From positions 11,186 to 75,185 of the forward strand of contig JAMPAC010000005.1 of assembly GCA_023667395.1 (NCBI GenBank): a DNA stretch of 64,000 nt, written 5' to 3'. Shown here in pieces: positions 62,844 through 64,000 of this stretch (the stretch's first letter is position 1; every line of letters starts with the position of its first letter). A model generated the notes under the pieces. It ran no database searches, was not told where the DNA came from, and worked only from the letters and a program-made list of their open reading frames with translations. This stretch comes from Blautia sp. GTDB lineage: Bacteria; Bacillota; Clostridia; Lachnospirales; Lachnospiraceae. The position numbers and the translations under genes are program-made.

Positions 62844-63449
62844 TTATGATCTGATCATCTTTTGCAGCGCTTCCTGCATTTTCTCGATTCCCAGTCCATG
62901 CATTTCATCGATCACATTCCCCAGCAGCTGGAATACCGTCAGATCGTACAGGCAGGCTCCGGTCATTCTCCCGGCCTCCCTTTTCACCTCTCCGTAATAG
63001 ATGCCGTCCACCTCACAGTCCTTTATTTTGGGGAGAAAACTCAGGGCATACAACAGCACGGCGGACATGGGCTTCGTTCCAAAGGTGATATCCCCATAGA
63101 CCAGCGATCCCTCCGGTATTTCCTCCAGAATACGCATGAGCAGTTCAAGGCTCACGGCGTCGCTCTGCTCCTCCGCCACGGAGATCACCCTGACTTTCTC
63201 TTCCCCTATGCCAAGTTCCGCCAGTTCGCCCAGAAACGCCGCGTAATTATCCGGCGTATCCGCAGTATCCGGACGCACGGCCAGCACCGTTACGTCGTCT
63301 CCCGGATCCTGATGACCGGCAATCACCGGAATAATGGGAAAGCTGGACTCCCGGTTATGCTCCAGCGCAAAGCCCTTGGGCTCATACAACAGCTTCAGCA
63401 GATCTCCCCTTGCCTGGAGGGAGATATTGGTAAGATAGGTTTTTTTCAA
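62844..63449 (-). CDS. Stand-alone CARF-domain protein (TM1812-like)
   Basis: 201 residues from a TTG with GGAGG upstream. The block SLVYGDITFGTKPMSAVLL followed by YALSFLPKIKDCEVDGIYYG and GACLYDLTVFQLLGNVIDEM is the TM1812/Csx1-type CARF pattern that binds cyclic oligoadenylate made by Cas10. Only about 30 residues follow, so there is no room for a nuclease effector domain. It is the first gene of the minus-strand operon and may be a sensor, a ring nuclease or a regulator of the sigma-like protein. Confidence 0.72.
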   Translation of the reverse strand: MKKTYLTNISLQARGDLLKLLYEPKGFALEHNRESSFPIIPVIAGHQDPGDDVTVLAVRPDTADTPDNYAAFLGELAELGIGEEKVRVISVAEEQSDAVSLELLMRILEEIPEGSLVYGDITFGTKPMSAVLLYALSFLPKIKDCEVDGIYYGEVKREAGRMTGACLYDLTVFQLLGNVIDEMHGLGIEKMQEALQKMIRS

Positions 63450-63484
63450 TGTCTGCGGCCTCCTTTCCGATGTACACCACCTTA

Positions 63485-63513
63485 ATTTTAAGACAGAAAG
63501 CCAAAATATGCAA
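63485..63513 (-). promoter_or_regulatory. Promoter of the CARF-sigma-ring nuclease-cas6 operon
   Basis: Minus strand TTGCAT (63508-63513), a 17-base spacer and TAAAAT (63485-63490), about 35 bases before the CARF start. Confidence 0.65.
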
Positions 63514-63532
63514 GCGCCATACGCTTCCTTCT

Positions 63533-63583
63533 TTGCCCTCCTGCTCTTTCCATAGCGCCGGTTTTCCTGCCCGGTTGCAAAAA
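63533..63583. repeat. About 51-bp direct repeat, right copy
   Basis: Counterpart of 57627-57677. It overlaps the -35 region of the plus-strand CARF promoter. Confidence 0.6.
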
Positions 63584-63603
63584 GACAATATTTCTGCTAT
63601 ACT
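63575..63603 (+). promoter_or_regulatory. Promoter of the plus-strand CARF gene
   Basis: TTGCAA (63575-63580), a 17-base spacer and TATACT (63598-63603), about 37 bases before the ATG at 63641. Confidence 0.7.
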
Positions 63604-63640
63604 TTTTTCAAAATCTAAAAAGAAAAACGAGGGGAAACAT

Positions 63641-64000
63641 ATGAGCAGACACTTTATCACCGTACTGGGTACGGGCAACTATTCGGAATGTGTTTATGAG
63701 ATGGAAGACGGACAGTTTGCATGTAAGACGCCCTTTGTGCAGATCGCCGTTTTAAAGTATGTCATGCCCGACTTCAAGCGCGGCGATAAGATCACCGTCT
63801 TTGCCACGGAGAAAGCGGAAGAAAAAAACTGGAATACCACCATAACGGCAACGCCCCAAAATAATGGCGGCAAATCCAAGCCTGTACAGAAAAAACTGCG
63901 TTTCGGGAAAAAGACCTTTCACCTGCAGTTCCAGATGGAATCAGCAGCCGAAGCCGACAGCCTGTCCTCCGGCGGGACGGAGAGAAAAGGGCTGGACGCT
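63641..64000 (+). CDS. CARF-domain protein (Csx1/Csx2, TM1812 type), C-terminus beyond window
   Basis: 120 codons seen, frame open at the edge. It starts MSRHFITVLGTGNYSECVYE and has KTPFVQIAVLKYV and GDKITVFATEKAEEKNW, which are the N-terminal signatures of TM1812-like CARF proteins (xxLGTGNY, TxFVQxA, VFxTxKA). In full-length members a HEPN RNase or other effector follows. GAGGGG precedes the ATG. It diverges from the CARF-sigma operon, which suggests that the rest of the type III system lies to the right. Confidence 0.85.
   Translation, partial: MSRHFITVLGTGNYSECVYEMEDGQFACKTPFVQIAVLKYVMPDFKRGDKITVFATEKAEEKNWNTTITATPQNNGGKSKPVQKKLRFGKKTFHLQFQMESAAEADSLSSGGTERKGLDA

Overview
The window looks like a chromosomal segment of a Gram-positive, moderately GC-rich Clostridia, probably Lachnospiraceae. 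This is an inference from strong AGGAGG-type ribosome sites, frequent GTG/TTG starts, TTGcaA/TATAAT promoters and protein families (Gram-positive Pel genes, Rpn nuclease, holin-like type I toxin). No rRNA, tRNA, IS transposase or CRISPR array was seen. Almost everything up to 52.8 kb is on the minus strand.

Region 1 (1-1.7 kb): the 5' part of a DEAD-box RNA helicase with an R/D/S/E-rich repetitive tail, leaving the window on the left.

Region 2 (1.7-22.2 kb): one long minus-strand polysaccharide cluster with tight or overlapping gene junctions. It starts with a PqqD-like small protein, then a PelD-E-x-F-G core in the order expected for Gram-positive Pel operons. PelD carries an RxxD c-di-GMP site in a degenerate GGDEF domain and an extra N-terminal SDR domain with damaged motifs. 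After the core come a DUF2304 protein, GT4 and GT2 glycosyltransferases, a DUF4832 protein, a Stealth-type phosphotransferase, a second flippase, an NTP_transf_5 nucleotidyltransferase, a large GT-C-like membrane protein and a second DUF4832 protein. The cluster seems able to build a c-di-GMP-controlled exopolysaccharide plus further decoration or a second polymer.

Region 3 (22.3-36 kb): an amidohydrolase, an unknown plus-strand protein, a Ca2+-type P-ATPase with a hairpin over its ribosome site, a YefM-YoeB toxin-antitoxin pair, an oligopeptide ABC importer interrupted by a 178-nt imperfect palindrome, a chemoreceptor and folD.

Region 4 (36-50.7 kb): a four-gene operon (heterodimeric ABC exporter, zinc-ribbon/LRR membrane protein, trypsin-like protease), an ankyrin-repeat protein, an ABC-F ATPase behind a leader of about 490 nt with small upstream ORFs and hairpins, and an ECF sigma/anti-sigma/lipoprotein operon.

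Region 5 (50.7-64 kb): an accessory, defence-like island. It holds an unknown protein paired with a glycine-rich membrane protein, diverging from four unknown plus-strand genes. Next come a frameshifted PRTase-CE remnant and a partner gene bracketed by a 21-bp direct repeat, two unknown genes, duplicated small-RNA-like units, a decayed DinJ-YafQ pair, a complete type I toxin with its antisense RNA, and an Rpn nuclease. The right end holds a type III CRISPR accessory operon: a stand-alone CARF protein, a sigma-70-like protein, a small ring-nuclease-like protein and Cas6, diverging from a second CARF protein cut by the window edge. A CARF sensor next to a sigma-70-like factor is the most promising candidate for an undescribed system, namely cyclic-oligoadenylate-linked transcription control. 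The effector complex (Cas10 and the rest) would lie to the right of the window.
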